DNA of 38,900 bases from Oppiella nova (taxonomy: Eukaryota; Arthropoda; Arachnida; Sarcoptiformes; Oppiidae). The notes under the pieces were generated by a model that made no database searches, had not been told where the DNA came from, and saw only the letters and a list, made by a program, of their open reading frames with translations. Positions 1-10,955 of this stretch are shown piece by piece. Location of the stretch: positions 1-38,900 of the forward strand of contig CAJPVJ010000115.1 in assembly GCA_905397405.1 (NCBI GenBank), given 5' to 3'. Made by a program: the position numbers and the translations under genes. Every line of letters begins with the position of its first letter. Position 1 is the first letter of the stretch.

Positions 1-945
1 AACTTAGAAAATATAACATTATATACCCGCAAGATCACTTTTATCGTTAATTTCAACATAATAAATATAAACATATGATATATCAATTTTGTAGGAAATT
101 TAATAAGGAACTCGAATATATAAGTAAAAATTGTTAAATCTTAAAATTTAATAAATATACCGTGATTTTAAAGATTTCAAAGCAATAATCTGACCATTTT
201 TGGATGAAAATGACGTTATTTATTAATTTAATTATTATCATCGTATTCGGTGTAAATTTCTCTATAAAATTGATATATCACATAAGATGTAAGCATTTAA
301 TAATAAAAGTGGTCACTGCGGTCAAACCATTTGTCATAGAACTATTTTTCTGGTATAGTTAAAGTCAGCTCATTGAATTATCGTTTTATTTTATTATAAT
401 AAATATAAACATATGATATATCAATTTTGTAGGAAATTTAACAAGGAACTCGAATATATAAGTAACAATTGTTAAATCTTAAAATTTAATAAATATAACG
501 TGATATTAAAGATTTCAAAGCAATTATCTGACCATTTTTGGATGAAAATGACGTTATTTATTAATTAAATTAATATCATCGTATTCTGTGTAAATTTCTC
601 TATAAAATTGATATATCACATAAGATGTAAAATTTAATAATAAAAGTGGTCACTGCGGTCAAACCATTTGTCATAGAACTATTTTTCTGGTATAGTTAGA
701 GTCAGCTCATTGAGATCTACCAGAATATCATAAAATAAATTCGTTTCCTTTCAATATCCCAATTCGATATATCGATACCTACACACCGGCACACCAGCCT
801 GTCACACTGCAATATGAATATTAATTTTATATGCGTCCTCCCTCCCTGTTAATTTTTTAATGAACTATTTTTTAACAACTTGAGTGAATGATGCTCATCT
901 CTGAATGGTTACTAGTACTTCACTAGTAACCAATGATGAGAAGAC
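1..945 (+). repeat. Foldback-type interspersed repeat, copy 1, cut by window start
   Basis: This is the right half of a repeat that recurs at 12492-13557 and 16470-17200. Its first bases match 13146 onward. It holds two diverged direct units about 338 bp apart (from about 63 and 401). Each unit carries an imperfect inverted pair, ATATGATATATCAATTTT near its start and its near-complement before CACATAAGATG. The same sequence occurs inverted at 12640-13020. Near the right end a perfect 10-bp hairpin (GGTTACTAGT/ACTAGTAACC, 907-931) is followed by GATGAGAAGAC, after which array spacer sequence resumes at 946. No coding sequence was seen. It is probably a non-autonomous DNA element; the superfamily is not determined. 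Confidence 0.7.
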
Positions 946-1231
946 ATATAATAACATATTGTTTGGCGAACAGTTTTGAGACATAAACACAACCAAGTAA
1001 CATTTATTGAATCAATATAAATAACTGTTAATTTATTAAGAAAGTCTTTTAGTTTATTTTAAATATGAAAACTAATTGAAGCCTTGTATTTTTAGTATTT
1101 GATGTAGTAATCATTCAAATAGTATTCTTATTTTATAACCAAATCAATGTAAATATATACATAGTTATATATTTATTCTCATATGTCAAATTGTATAAAT
1201 CACAATAACAAACAAATTATTTGTTTGAAAA
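946..1231. other. Spacer upstream of the first receptor unit
   Basis: This AT-rich spacer is homologous to the spacers before other A-type units, for example 13917-14199. It contains the shared motif ATAACATATTGTTTGGC and a block beginning ATGAAAACTAATTG. I see no gene. A promoter is expected here but no specific site can be defended. Confidence 0.6.
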
Positions 1232-1465
1232 ATGGACAAGCTAAATGGATTAAAACTTAAGATAGCTACCAATAATGTATTAAAAAACTTGTATTTAAAA
1301 TCATAAAACTATTTTATTAAATTAAATTCTATCCATGAAACAAATTATTTGTTTGAAAAATGGACAAGCTAAATGGATTAAAACTTAAGATAGCTACCAA
1401 TAATGTATTAAAAAACTTGTATTTAAAATCATAAAACTATTTTATTAAATTAAATTCTATCCTTG
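1210..1465 (+). repeat. 128-bp tandem duplication over exon 1 of the first unit
   Basis: Positions 1210-1337 and 1338-1465 are the same 128 bp with a single mismatch near the end. The repeat carries a whole exon 1 and part of intron 1. Exon 1-exon 2 spacing from the second copy (1360 to 1474, 114 bp) equals that of the paralogue at 14200-14314, so the first copy is the extra one. The period matches four other duplications in the window and is probably an unmerged contig overlap. Confidence 0.9.
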
Positions 1466-2952
1466 ATCTTTAGTTAGAACCGTATATATTTATAAGACAT
1501 AATGACATAACAGGTAAGTATGAGTTCAATGGCGGCACAGATGTCATGATATTTCAGACAATTGCCAAACACTTCAACATATCGTACGAAGTCTTGAATT
1601 GCAATCAAATCTGGGGAACACATCCCGTGAATAATACGTGGTATGGGGTGATGGGAAAATTAGTGAGCAATGTAAATAATATTTTTAAAAATATATAAAT
1701 AAACTAAGTTTAACTTGTTTATAAAGGAAGCAGATATAGCATTGAGAATAACGATGACTGCCGAGAGATATCAAGTAATTAATTATACAAAACCGTATAG
1801 ATACAAATATTTTTAAAAATATATAAATAAACTAAGTTTAACTTGTTTATAAAGGAAGCAGATATAGCATTGAGAATAACGATGACTGCCGAGAGATATC
1901 AAGTAATTAATTATACAAAACCGTATAAATACAGTGCATATACTTTTACGTCACCGATGCCTATAATGAGACATTATGACAATTTATTACAACCTTTCGA
2001 CACATACATCTGGATATCCATCATAATCACAATTTCACTAATTTACAGTATAATGTATAAGTATAATAAAACCAGGATGAATTTATTATGGAATCTATTG
2101 TCTATATGTATGCGACAAAATTTAACTAGACATTTTGAAGCACGCCCAACTTTATTAGCTTTTAGTTTTCTACTCATGTCTGCAATACTAACTCATTGTT
2201 ATTCGGGTGCTATTTATTCATTAATTACGGCTCCCATTGAACACCGCATCGAAACCATTGATGAACTGATTGGCAGTCAAAATGCGAATGAAATACAGAT
2301 TATAGTCAGAAATGATTCAATTGATCAACACTTTATAGTTAGTATATTTTTTTACGAAATAATCAATATAAATTTGAGCTATTGTTTTATTATTTATTAC
2401 CAGGATACTTATAACAAAGAGAATGTGCGTATAATTAATTACAAAGCTGTGCATAAAAAATATGCTTTCGATTTCCTAAAGAGAAAAGACCGAAAATATG
2501 TACTCATTTCCGATAAAACCTCTTTATTGTATAATCTAATGGTACGTAATATTACTGGCTATTATGTCCAAAATGACCTGTGTGATTCAAAATTTGCCAT
2601 AAAATTTGACAGTATTGGCATAAGTAAAAGTTTACCGGTATCATTTGTTAATTGTTTAAATAAAATGTAAGTATCTAGATATTTTAAAAATTCATTGCAA
2701 ATTTAATTATTTAATTTACACATTTTATTTAATAGACTATCAAATATTTTTGAAACAAGTTCAATGGAGGACTGGTTACGTACAGCAAATTTAAAATTTG
2801 ATTTAAATTTAAATAACCCGATACAATTTACAAATTATTTTGTTTTTAAAGTTAACAATTTAAAATTTACATTTTATATTTGTATTTATGGCAGCATGGT
2901 TCAATTGTTTGTATTTATTGTAGAATATTGTATTCATTTTCATTGTTCATAA
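1360..2952 (+). CDS. IR-like ionotropic receptor, unit 1 (subfamily A)
   Basis: This is a predicted plasma-membrane ligand-gated cation channel of the divergent ionotropic receptor type. Exons are 1360-1404, 1474-1671, 1855-2337, 2404-2666 and 2736-2952, giving 401 aa. Exon 2 holds S1 with FNGGTDVMIFQTIAKHFNIS. Exon 3 begins EADIAL, with the Arg at about residue 95 (MTAER) where iGluRs contact the ligand carboxylate. M1 is about 132-149, the pore loop about 156-169, and M3 about 181-207 with CYSGAIYSLITAP in place of the iGluR SYTANLAAF region. S2 spans exons 3-5 and M4 is about 374-396. The start is the conserved Met of exon 1. No signal peptide or amino-terminal domain is visible, so an upstream exon may be missing. 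A spare exon 1 (1232-1276) and a spare exon 3 start (1727-1805) come from 128-bp duplications. Intron 3 is 66 bp and stop-free. Confidence 0.82.
1678..1933 (+). repeat. 128-bp tandem duplication over intron 2/exon 3 of unit 1
   Basis: Positions 1678-1805 and 1806-1933 match with one mismatch (1800 versus 1928). The first copy gives a truncated exon 3 that runs into a stop just after the junction. The second copy joins correctly to the rest of exon 3. Exon 2-exon 3 start spacing is 381 bp here and 253 bp in the close paralogue at 14314/14567, a difference of exactly 128. Confidence 0.9.
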
Positions 2953-4431
2953 AGTTGATAAAATATTAATATTTAAAACATACAGCAAATGCTATAATTA
3001 ATCTCTATTATTTAAATTAGTATTACATTACTAACATAAAATATTCCAAAAATTAATTATATACATTTATTGAGAAAATATATCAAATAAAATATTTATG
3101 AATAAAAACACAATAAATATTGTATTTAACTGCTATTTGTTGAATAAACCTAAAGAGTCTAACAATACAAAACTGTAATCATAGCTCAAACACATATACA
3201 ATATAATAACATATTGTTTGGCCTACAATTTTGAGTCATAAACACAACCAAGTAACACTTATTGAATCAATATAAATAACTGCTAATTTATTAAGAAAGT
3301 CTTTTAATTTATTTAAAATATGAAAACGAATTTTAGCCTTGTGTATTTTAGTATTTTATGTAGTAATAATTCAAATAGTAATCTTATTTTGTACCCAAAT
3401 CAATGTAAATATTGACTTAATCAAATATTTATTTTCATATGTTTGTACCCCTTAATTATGTTATAGGCATAAGGGCTTTGCTAAAAATTATTCAATAAAG
3501 TACTATATTATTATTATTTTAAAAAAATAGTAATCATCTATAATTCATAAATTTAAAAACTGTTTGCTTCTAACAAGCATTTGATTTCAAGTGAAACTAG
3601 CCGATTTCTTTTAAAATTGGTATGGTGATAGTTAATACCAAGTAGAAACATAATATAAATATCCCTGGACCTTAATGTGATAGGGTTTGCCGTAATGGTC
3701 AGTTATAAATGGACCGAAAGTTTACGGATTTTATCAAAAATAAAAAAGGAATTTATTATTAATTTTAAAATTTTGATTTTTAACTTTAAGTGATTAATAA
3801 AATGATTAGAGCTGAATATAATTGCTTTCAAATGCAGAGTTGTTAAAAGTTTGTCACTATATTTATAGAATGATAACCCTAGTATGACCAGACTCAATTG
3901 AATATTCATGTGTAGGTCTACCCCTCACCTCCGTTATGGTCACTCCCCGCTTCAGTCATGGATTTTATCATCAAATAATAAATTATAAATTACAATAACA
4001 GAGCTGAATATCAAAAAATATAAATATCAATAAAAACATTTAATACTACCCCTCACCTCCGTTATGGTCACTCCCCGCTTCAGTCATGGATTTTATCATC
4101 AAATAATAAATTATAAATTACAATAACAGAGCTGAATATCAAAAAATATAAATATCAATAAAAACATTTAATGTTTTTTGTTATCAAATAATAAGTGTCA
4201 TACAAATGTCAAATTGTACAAAATGTAATACTAGTCAACAGTATATTTAAACATAATAATAAATTAATTAATCATGTACAGAAATAATTTCTATATTTGA
4301 CATTTGTATAGTACACTGTTGCAAATGTTTAGAATAAAAATATTTTTTATACTTTCTCTATTAACAATATCATTCTAAACAGTAATAAATAATGTAATTT
4401 GATATAGACAATTATATTAATATTTGAAATC
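2953..4431. other. Spacer between units 1 and 2; duplicated module
   Basis: The first part (to about 3530) is the downstream spacer shared by A-type units, with AATAAA-type motifs soon after the stop. The second part (about 3580-4431) is an upstream module found before the B-type exon 1 here, at 19950-20671 and, more diverged, at 23930-24316. Its most recognisable segment is CTCACCTCCGTTATGGTCAC. Removing the 128-bp duplication at 3918 makes this segment nearly collinear with 19600-20671. No gene was seen. Confidence 0.65.
3918..4173 (+). repeat. 128-bp tandem duplication in the spacer before unit 2
   Basis: Positions 3918-4045 and 4046-4173 are identical over 127 bp and differ at the last base. 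The homologous spacer at about 20290-20410 has one copy. Probably an assembly overlap. Confidence 0.9.
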
Positions 4432-5919
4432 ATGTATAAGCTTAAAGTAGTCACAAATATAGTAAGATAATAATAAAAATTTCCATTTATATTTCTGTTG
4501 ACTATATAATATAGTCTATATTAATTTAATTAATTTTTTAAATCCCTCATTCATAGATAACCCCGTATATATTTATGAGGTATAATGACATAACAGGTAA
4601 GTATGAGTTCAATGGCGGCACAGATGTCATACTATTTCAGACAATTGCCAAACACCTCAACATTTCGTATGAAGTTTTGTATTGTAATCAAGTCTGGGGT
4701 ACACAACCCGTAAACGGTACATGGGATGGGATTGTTGGAAAGTTAGTTAGCAAGGTAATAAATGATATTTTATTATTGTGGTATTTTAATAAATGCTATT
4801 TAAAGGACGCTGATATTGGGATCAGTTTAAAAATGACCCCGGAGAGATATAATGCTATCACATACACAAAACCGTATAGATTTAATTCAATTGCATTCAC
4901 GTCTCCAATGCCTATAATAACACATTTCGACAATTTATGGCAACCTTTCGATACATACATCTGGATATCAATTATATTTACAGTTTCACTGATTATGAGT
5001 CTATTATGTATTCGTAATGAAGCAAGGTGCAATTTTATATGGCATATATTCGCAATATTTATGCGACAAAATATATGCGATCATATTTTAAGAAACAAGA
5101 ACATTTTAATTATTTTTAGTTTAGTAGTCATGTCAGTAATCTTAACCCAATGTTATTCGGGTGCTATTTATTCATTAATTACGGCTCCCATTGAACACCG
5201 CATCGAAACTATTGATGAACTGGTTATCAGTCAAAATGCGAATGAAATACAAATTATAGTCAATATAAATTCAATGGGTCAATACGTTATGGTCTGTATA
5301 TATTTTCTATAATATTTATGCATAAATGTCCGCTATTTTAAATGTAACAAATTTATTTTAACCAGGATGCTTATAATAAAGATAACGGAAAATCTGTATT
5401 TAAATATCAAACAATAGATGGGAAATATGTTTTTGATTATTTATATCGAAAAGATCGCAAATATATAATCATTTCTGACGAATATTTTTTGAAATATAAT
5501 CTTATGGTCCATAATATAACCGATTATTACATATCCAGCGACTCCTGGAGTTCGCGATTTTCCATACATTATACTTGCATTGGATTGAGAAAGGATTCGC
5601 CAAGATCATTAATCAGTAATATAAATAAAATGTAGGTATTTAAGCTAGTTACTTTAAAATAAATGTTTATGTAATAAATTTTATTTTTTCATAAAGTATT
5701 TCAAATATATTTGAGTCAAATTGTATGGACCATTGGATGCGAAATATATTTTTAAAGAACAATTTAAAATTGCTTGATGGAAAAAGTTTAAAAACATTTA
5801 TGGACTTTAATTTTAAAAGTTTAAAATTTATATTTAATATATTAGTGTTTGGTACATTTATTCAATTAGTTGTATTTGTCCTAGAACATTTTACCTATGT
5901 ATATTTTTCTTTTATATAG
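4432..5919 (+). CDS. IR-like ionotropic receptor, unit 2 (subfamily B)
   Basis: Exons are 4432-4461, 4557-4754, 4806-5291, 5366-5631 and 5697-5919, giving 400 aa with no internal stop. This is the reference B-type receptor. Exon 1 is only ten codons (MYKLKVVTNI), and exon 2 opens ITPYIFMRYND. Exon 3 begins DADIGISLKMTPERYN, with M1 about WISIIFTVSLIMSLL and M3 IIFSLVVMSVILTQCYSG. Exon 4 has B-specific YYISSDSWSSRF, and exon 5 starts ISNIFESNCMDHWMR and carries M4. Intron 2 is 51 bp, stop-free and in frame, so unspliced reading would add 17 residues. Paralogues with a stop or a 53-bp version show it is an intron. The ligand is unknown; a chemosensory role is inferred from family and tandem expansion. 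No signal peptide is seen. Confidence 0.85.
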
Positions 5920-6283
5920 CTTTAATAAATATTTGTAATTTTTAAAATAATCAATATAATTATTATAACTATTTTTTATATTAATAATGTCTAGGAAAAA
6001 TTATTCATTAAAAAATAATTTATAAAATAAAAACTATTTTGTAATTTTTATTATGTATAAAAATATATCAACTAAAATATTTACGAATAAAAACACAAAA
6101 AATCTTTTATTTGTTAATAATAGAAATTATCATATATAATTTATAATTCAAATGTCAAAAATAATTATAATAATTTTTATATCACATAAATCATTGTCAT
6201 AATCTAACAAATATATTACCGTATAAACAAGAAAATGTTATACTGTGTAAATTGCAATAATAAACATATTTTATATTTTAGAA
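5920..6283. other. Spacer downstream of B-type unit 2
   Basis: This 364-bp AT-rich spacer is shared with the regions after the other B-tailed units (25835-26323, 31104-31451). It holds AATAAA-like motifs and the shared text AAATATTTACGAATAAAAAC. No gene was seen. It ends in ATTTTAG directly before the exon 1 Met of unit 3, which could act as a splice acceptor if an upstream exon exists. Confidence 0.6.
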
Positions 6284-7758
6284 ATGGACAAGCTAAATGG
6301 ATTCAAAATTATTATAGCCACGAATCAAGTATTATAAACTTTTAGTAAAAATTATAAAACAATTTTATGAATTTAAGTTTGATCCTTGATCATTAGCTAG
6401 AACCGTATGTATTTATAAAACATAATGACATAACAGGTAAGTATGAGTTCAATGGTGGCACAGATGTCATGATTTTTCAGACAATTGCCAAACACCTCAA
6501 CATATCGTATGAAGTCTTGTATTGCAATCAAGTCTGGGGAACACATGCCGTCAATAATACGTGGGATGGGGTTATGGGTAAATTAGTGAGCAAGGTAAAA
6601 TAATAATATACAGTTTATATATTTTAAAATGTATTAATAAACTAAAATTAATTATTTTTTAAAAGGAAGCGGATATAGCACTGAGTTTACGGATGACTGC
6701 CGAGAGATATCAAGCAATTAATTTTACAAAACCCTATAAATTCAGTGCAAATACATTCACGTCTCCAATGCCTATAACAACACATTTCGACAATTTATTA
6801 CAACCTTTCGATTCATACGTTTGGATATCCATTATAATCACAATTTTACTAATATACGGTCTATTGTATTGGACTAAAAAAACCAGGATGAATTTATTGT
6901 GGAATCTATTATCTATATGTTTGCGGCAAAACTTATCAATAAATTTTGTAGCATGTCTAAATTTATCTAGTTTTCTACTCATGTCCATAATCTTAACCCA
7001 ATGTTATTCGGGTGCTATTTATTCATTAATTACGGCTCCCATTGAACACCGCATCGAAACTATTGATGAACTGATTGGCAGTCAAAATGCGAATGAAATA
7101 CAGATTATAATCAGAAACGATTCAATTATTCAACACTTTATAGTTAGTATAGTTTTTTCAAACTAATTAATATTAATTTAAGTTACCTTTTATTAAATTA
7201 TGACCAGGATATTTATAACAAAGAGAATGGACATATATTTAACTACGAAGCCGTGAATAAAAAATATACTTTTGAATACTTAAAAAAGAAAGACCGAAAA
7301 TATATCATAATTTCTGATAAAAACTTTTTATTATATAATCTAATGGTACGTAATATTAGTGGTTATTATGTCCAAAATGACCTGTGGGATTCAAAATTTG
7401 CCACACATTTTGACAGTATTGGTCTAAATGAGAATGTACCAATATCACTTGTTAATGGCTTAAACAAAATGTAGGTATTTACATATAGTATTTTAATGAC
7501 AATATATAATATTTAGTGAATTTATTTATTTTATTTAATAGACTATCAAATATTTTTGAAACAAGTTCAATGAAGTACTGGTTACGTACAGTAAATTTAA
7601 AATTTAATTTAAATTTAAATAACCCGGAACAATTTACAAATTATTTTGTTTTTAAAGTTAACAATTTAAAATTTACATTTTATATTTGTATTTATGGCAG
7701 CATGGTTCAATTGATTGTATTTATTGTAGAATATTGTATTCATTTTCATTGTTCATAA
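6284..7758 (+). CDS. IR-like ionotropic receptor, unit 3 (subfamily A)
   Basis: Exons are 6284-6328, 6397-6594, 6666-7142, 7208-7470 and 7542-7758, giving 399 aa, all open with clean GT/AG borders. Exon 1 reads MDKLNGFKIIIATNQ and exon 2 opens LEPYVFIKHND. Exon 3 is two codons shorter than in unit 1 because the linker between pore loop and M3 is shorter (NLSINFVACLNLSSF). The S1 Arg is kept in LRMTAERYQ. Exon 4 ends in NVPISLVNGLNKM before a GTAGGT donor. Exon 5 carries M4 with CIYGSMVQLIVFIVEY. Its closest relative is unit 11 at 26324, which shares exon 1, the linker and the upstream spacer, so the B-plus-A gene pair seems to have been duplicated together. It looks functional. Confidence 0.85.
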
Positions 7759-8483
7759 AGTTTGTAAAATGATAATATTTAAAACATACAGTATATGCTA
7801 TAATTAATAACATAAAATATTTCAAAAATTAATTATATACAACTATTGGGAAAATATATAAAATAAAATATTTATGAATAAAAACACAATAAATATTGTA
7901 TTTAACTGCTATTTGTTGAATAAACCTAAAGAGTATACAATTCACAACTGTTGTGACATACAGTTTTGAGACATAAACACAAACAAGTAACATTTATTGA
8001 ATCAATATAAATAACTGTTAATTTATTAATAAAGTCTTTTAGGTTATTTAAAATATGAAAACTAATTTTAGCCTTGTGTATTATTGTATTTTATGCAGAA
8101 ATAATTCAAATAGTAATCTTATTTTGTAACCAAATCAATTTAAATATTCACTTAGTCAAATATTTATTTTCATATGTTTGTACCCCTTAATTATGTTATA
8201 ACATAAGGGGATGTTATGGCATAAGGGTGTTTGCTAAAAAGTACTCAATAAAGTACTAGATCTATTATTATTTTTAAAAATTGTAATCTTATCTATAATA
8301 CATAAAATTAAATACTGTTTGTATCTAAGGTTACATTCAGCAATTTGCTTATATATTATGTTTTATATATCGTAAATTATTGGCACAGTTTTTTAAAAAT
8401 ATATCTTTTTAAAATGTATAATTTAAACAAGGAATTGTAAACTTGTATAAATCACTTTAACAAAGAAATTTTTTGTTTGAAAA
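7759..8483. other. Spacer between units 3 and 4
   Basis: This is A-type downstream spacer, collinear with 2953-3500 and 15671-16440. It includes GCTATTTGTTGAATAAACCT and a block beginning ATGAAAACTAATTTTAGCC. No gene is supported; the block's reading frame is not kept between copies. Confidence 0.6.
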
Positions 8484-9089
8484 ATGGACATGCTAAATGG
8501 ATTCAAACTTAAAATAGCTACCAATGAAGTATTACAGACTTTTATTTAAAATTATAAAATTATTTTATTAATTTAAATTTTATCCATGATCATTAGTTAC
8601 CTCCGCATATATTTATGAGGTATAATGACATAACAGGTAAGTATGAGTTCAATGGCGGCACAGATGTCACGCTATTTCAGACAATTGCCAAACACCTCAA
8701 CATATCGTATGAAGTTTTGTATTGCAATCAAGTCTGGGGAACTTATCCCGTCAATAATACCTGGAATGGAGTTACGGGAAAATTATTGAGCAAGGTAAAT
8801 TTTTTTTAATTATATTAATAAATTTAATTTAATTTGTTTGCAAAGGAAGCAGATATAGCACTGAGTTTACACATGACTGCCGAGAGATATCAAGTAATAA
8901 ATTACACAAAACCCTACAAATTCAGTGCAAATACATTCACGTCTCCAATGCCTATAACAACACATTTCGACAATTTATTACAACCTTTCGATGCATACAT
9001 TTGGTTATCCATTATAATCACGATTTTAGTAATTTACAGTCTATTGTATTTGACTAATAAAACCCGGATGAATTTGTTATGGAATCTAT

Positions 9090-9545
9090 TATCTATATGT
9101 TTGCGACAGAATTTGTGTAGAAATTTCGTAACATGCAAAACTTTATTTATCATGTCTAGTTTTCTACTAATGTTTTTAATACTAACCCATTGCTATTCGG
9201 GTGCTATTTATTCATTAATTACGGCTCCCATTGAACACCGCATCGAAACCATTGATGATCTGATTAACCGTCAAAATGCAAATGAAATTCAAATTATAGT
9301 AAAAAATGATTCAATTGTATCTATATGTTTGCGACAGAATTTGTGTAGAAATTTCGTAACATGCAAAACTTTATTTATCATGTCTAGTTTTCTACTAATG
9401 TTTTTAATACTAACCCATTGCTATTCGGGTGCTATTTATTCATTAATTACGGCTCCCATTGAACACCGCATCGAAACCATTGATGAACTGATTGGCAGTC
9501 AAAATGCGAATGAAATACAAATTATAGTCAGAAATGATTCAATTG
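9090..9545 (+). repeat. 228-bp in-frame tandem duplication inside exon 3 of unit 4
   Basis: Positions 9090-9317 and 9318-9545 repeat the pore-loop/M3/S2-start segment. They are identical for about 169 bp and then diverge: the first copy reads DDLINRQNANEIQ, as in unit 13, and the second DELIGSQNANEIQ, as in most units. Unlike the 128-bp duplications, the halves are not the same sequence, so this may be a true unequal exchange or a chimeric join of two paralogues. Confidence 0.85.
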
Positions 9546-9930
9546 TTCAACACTTTATAGTTAGTATAGTTTTTGACGAAATAATCAATATAAATTTGAG
9601 CTAATGTTTTATTATTTATGACCAGGATACTTATAACAAAGAGAATGGGGGTGTAATTAATTACAAAGCTGTACATAAAAAATATGCTTTGGATTTCCTA
9701 AAGAGAAAAGACCAAAAATATGTACTAATTTCCGATAAAACCTTTTTATTGTATAATCTAATGGTACGTAATATTAGTGGTTATTATGTCAAAAATGATC
9801 TGTGGGACACAAAATTTTCCACAAATTATGTCAGTATTGGCATACGTAAAGGTTTACCGGTATCACTTGTTAAATGCTTAAATAAAATGTAAGTATAATA
9901 TTTACTCTAAATATGTTTACATATTTGAAA

Positions 9931-10037
9931 GGACAATGCCAATAGTGTATCAGAAAAATAGCATTAATCTTAATCTTTCATAAAAGTAATATTAAAAGTT
10001 TAAAGAAACACTATTAGCACTGGCCTCTCAGATATAC
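9931..10037. mobile_element. Small inverted-repeat (MITE-like) element in intron 4 of unit 4
   Basis: About 107 bp with inverted ends: CAATGCCAATAGTGTATC on the left and the near-complement ACACTATTAGCACTGG on the right. It is absent from intron 4 of most units but present in unit 9 (22031-22136). It has no coding capacity. Confidence 0.65.
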
Positions 10038-10296
10038 ATTACGAATTTAATTATTTAATTTACACATTATATTTAATAGACTATCAAATATTTTTGAAAC
10101 AAGTTCAATGGAGTATTGGTTACGTACACTAAATGTTAAATTTGATTTAGATTTAAATAACCAGAAAAAATTTAAAAATTACTTTGTGTTTAAAGTTAAC
10201 AATTAAAAATTTACATTTTATATTTGTATTTATGGCAGCATGGTTCAATTGTTTGTATTTATTGTAGAATATTTTATTCATTTTTATTGTTCATAA

Positions 10297-10955
10297 AGTT
10301 TGTAAAATATTAATATTTAAAACATACAGTATATGCTATAATTAATTTCTATTATTTAAAGGCTTATCCATATTACATTAATAATATAAGATATCTCAAA
10401 AATTCAATTATACACATTTAATGTGAAAATATATCAAATAAAATATTTATAAATAAAAACACAATAAATATTGTATTTAACTACTATTTGTTGAATAAAC
10501 CTAAAAAGTATATAATACGAGCTGTAATCATAGCTCTAATACATAAAATAACATATTGTTTGGCATATAATTTTGAGACATAAAAACAAACAAATAACAT
10601 TTACTGTGGCTATAATTATTATAAATTAATGAATCAATATAAATAACTGTGAATTTATTAAAAAGTTATTTATTTTATTTACAATATAAAAACTGATATT
10701 TAACAGTGTGCATTTTAGTATTTTATGTAGCAATAATTCAAATAATAATTATAACTATAATACACACTGTTTGATTTAAGGTTTTATTCATCATAAGGTC
10801 ATTTCAGTGCATTTATCCATTTGTTATATAATGCTTTATATCATTGTACATAAATCATTGTCACAGTTTTTTAAAATATACCTTTATAAAATGTATAACT
10901 TAAACAAGGCATGTAAAGCTGTATGTATCACAATAACAAATAAAATGTATGATAA
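10297..10955. other. Spacer between units 4 and 5
   Basis: This is a diverged copy of the A-type downstream spacer, with GTTGAATAAACCTAAAAAG at about 10490 and ATAACATATTGTTTGGC at about 10549, followed by sequence found ahead of A-type exon 1. No gene was seen. Confidence 0.55.

Larger units (their letters stand above)
8484..10296 (+). pseudogene. IR-like receptor, unit 4 (subfamily A), probably a pseudogene
   Basis: Exons are 8484-8528, 8597-8794, 8846-9559, 9626-9888 and 10080-10296. Exon 1 reads MDMLNGFKLKIATNE and exon 2 opens LPPHIFMRYND. Exon 3 is 714 bp because a 228-bp segment, the pore loop plus M3 and the start of S2, is repeated in frame (9090-9317, 9318-9545), adding 76 residues and a second pore-M3 block. 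Exon 5 has a TAA at 10204-10206 where the paralogues read TTA (Leu), just before M4, so the product would lack the last membrane segment and tail. Intron 4 holds a small inverted-repeat element. Exons 4-5 and this element are shared with unit 9 at 20672. The stop makes a working channel unlikely unless it is a sequence error. Confidence 0.75.

Noticed and set aside
1-945. The two direct units as long terminal repeats of a retroelement
   Set aside because: No coding interior, primer-binding site or polypurine tract is seen, and the same sequences also occur as inverted arms elsewhere.
1843-2670. Reading exon 3, intron 3 and exon 4 of unit 1 as one continuous exon
   Set aside because: The intron has normal GTTAGT and CAG borders and contains stops or changed length in the other units, so the fused frame is a coincidence of a 66-bp stop-free intron.
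3320-3415. Short frame starting MKTNFSLVYFSILC as a possible signal-peptide exon for the receptors
   Set aside because: The same block occurs before many units (1064, 8056, 14032, 16028, 19689, 28152) but several copies have an early stop, and it is missing before units that follow B-type spacers. The frame is not conserved.
3703-3909. 68-codon antisense open frame in a spacer
   Set aside because: It is AT-rich low-complexity text in a duplicated spacer. The paralogous spacer at about 20080-20280 has indels that would break it.
4796-5032. Antisense open frames opposite exon 3, repeated in several units
   Set aside because: They recur only because exon 3 itself is conserved; they are mirror frames of the receptor coding strand.
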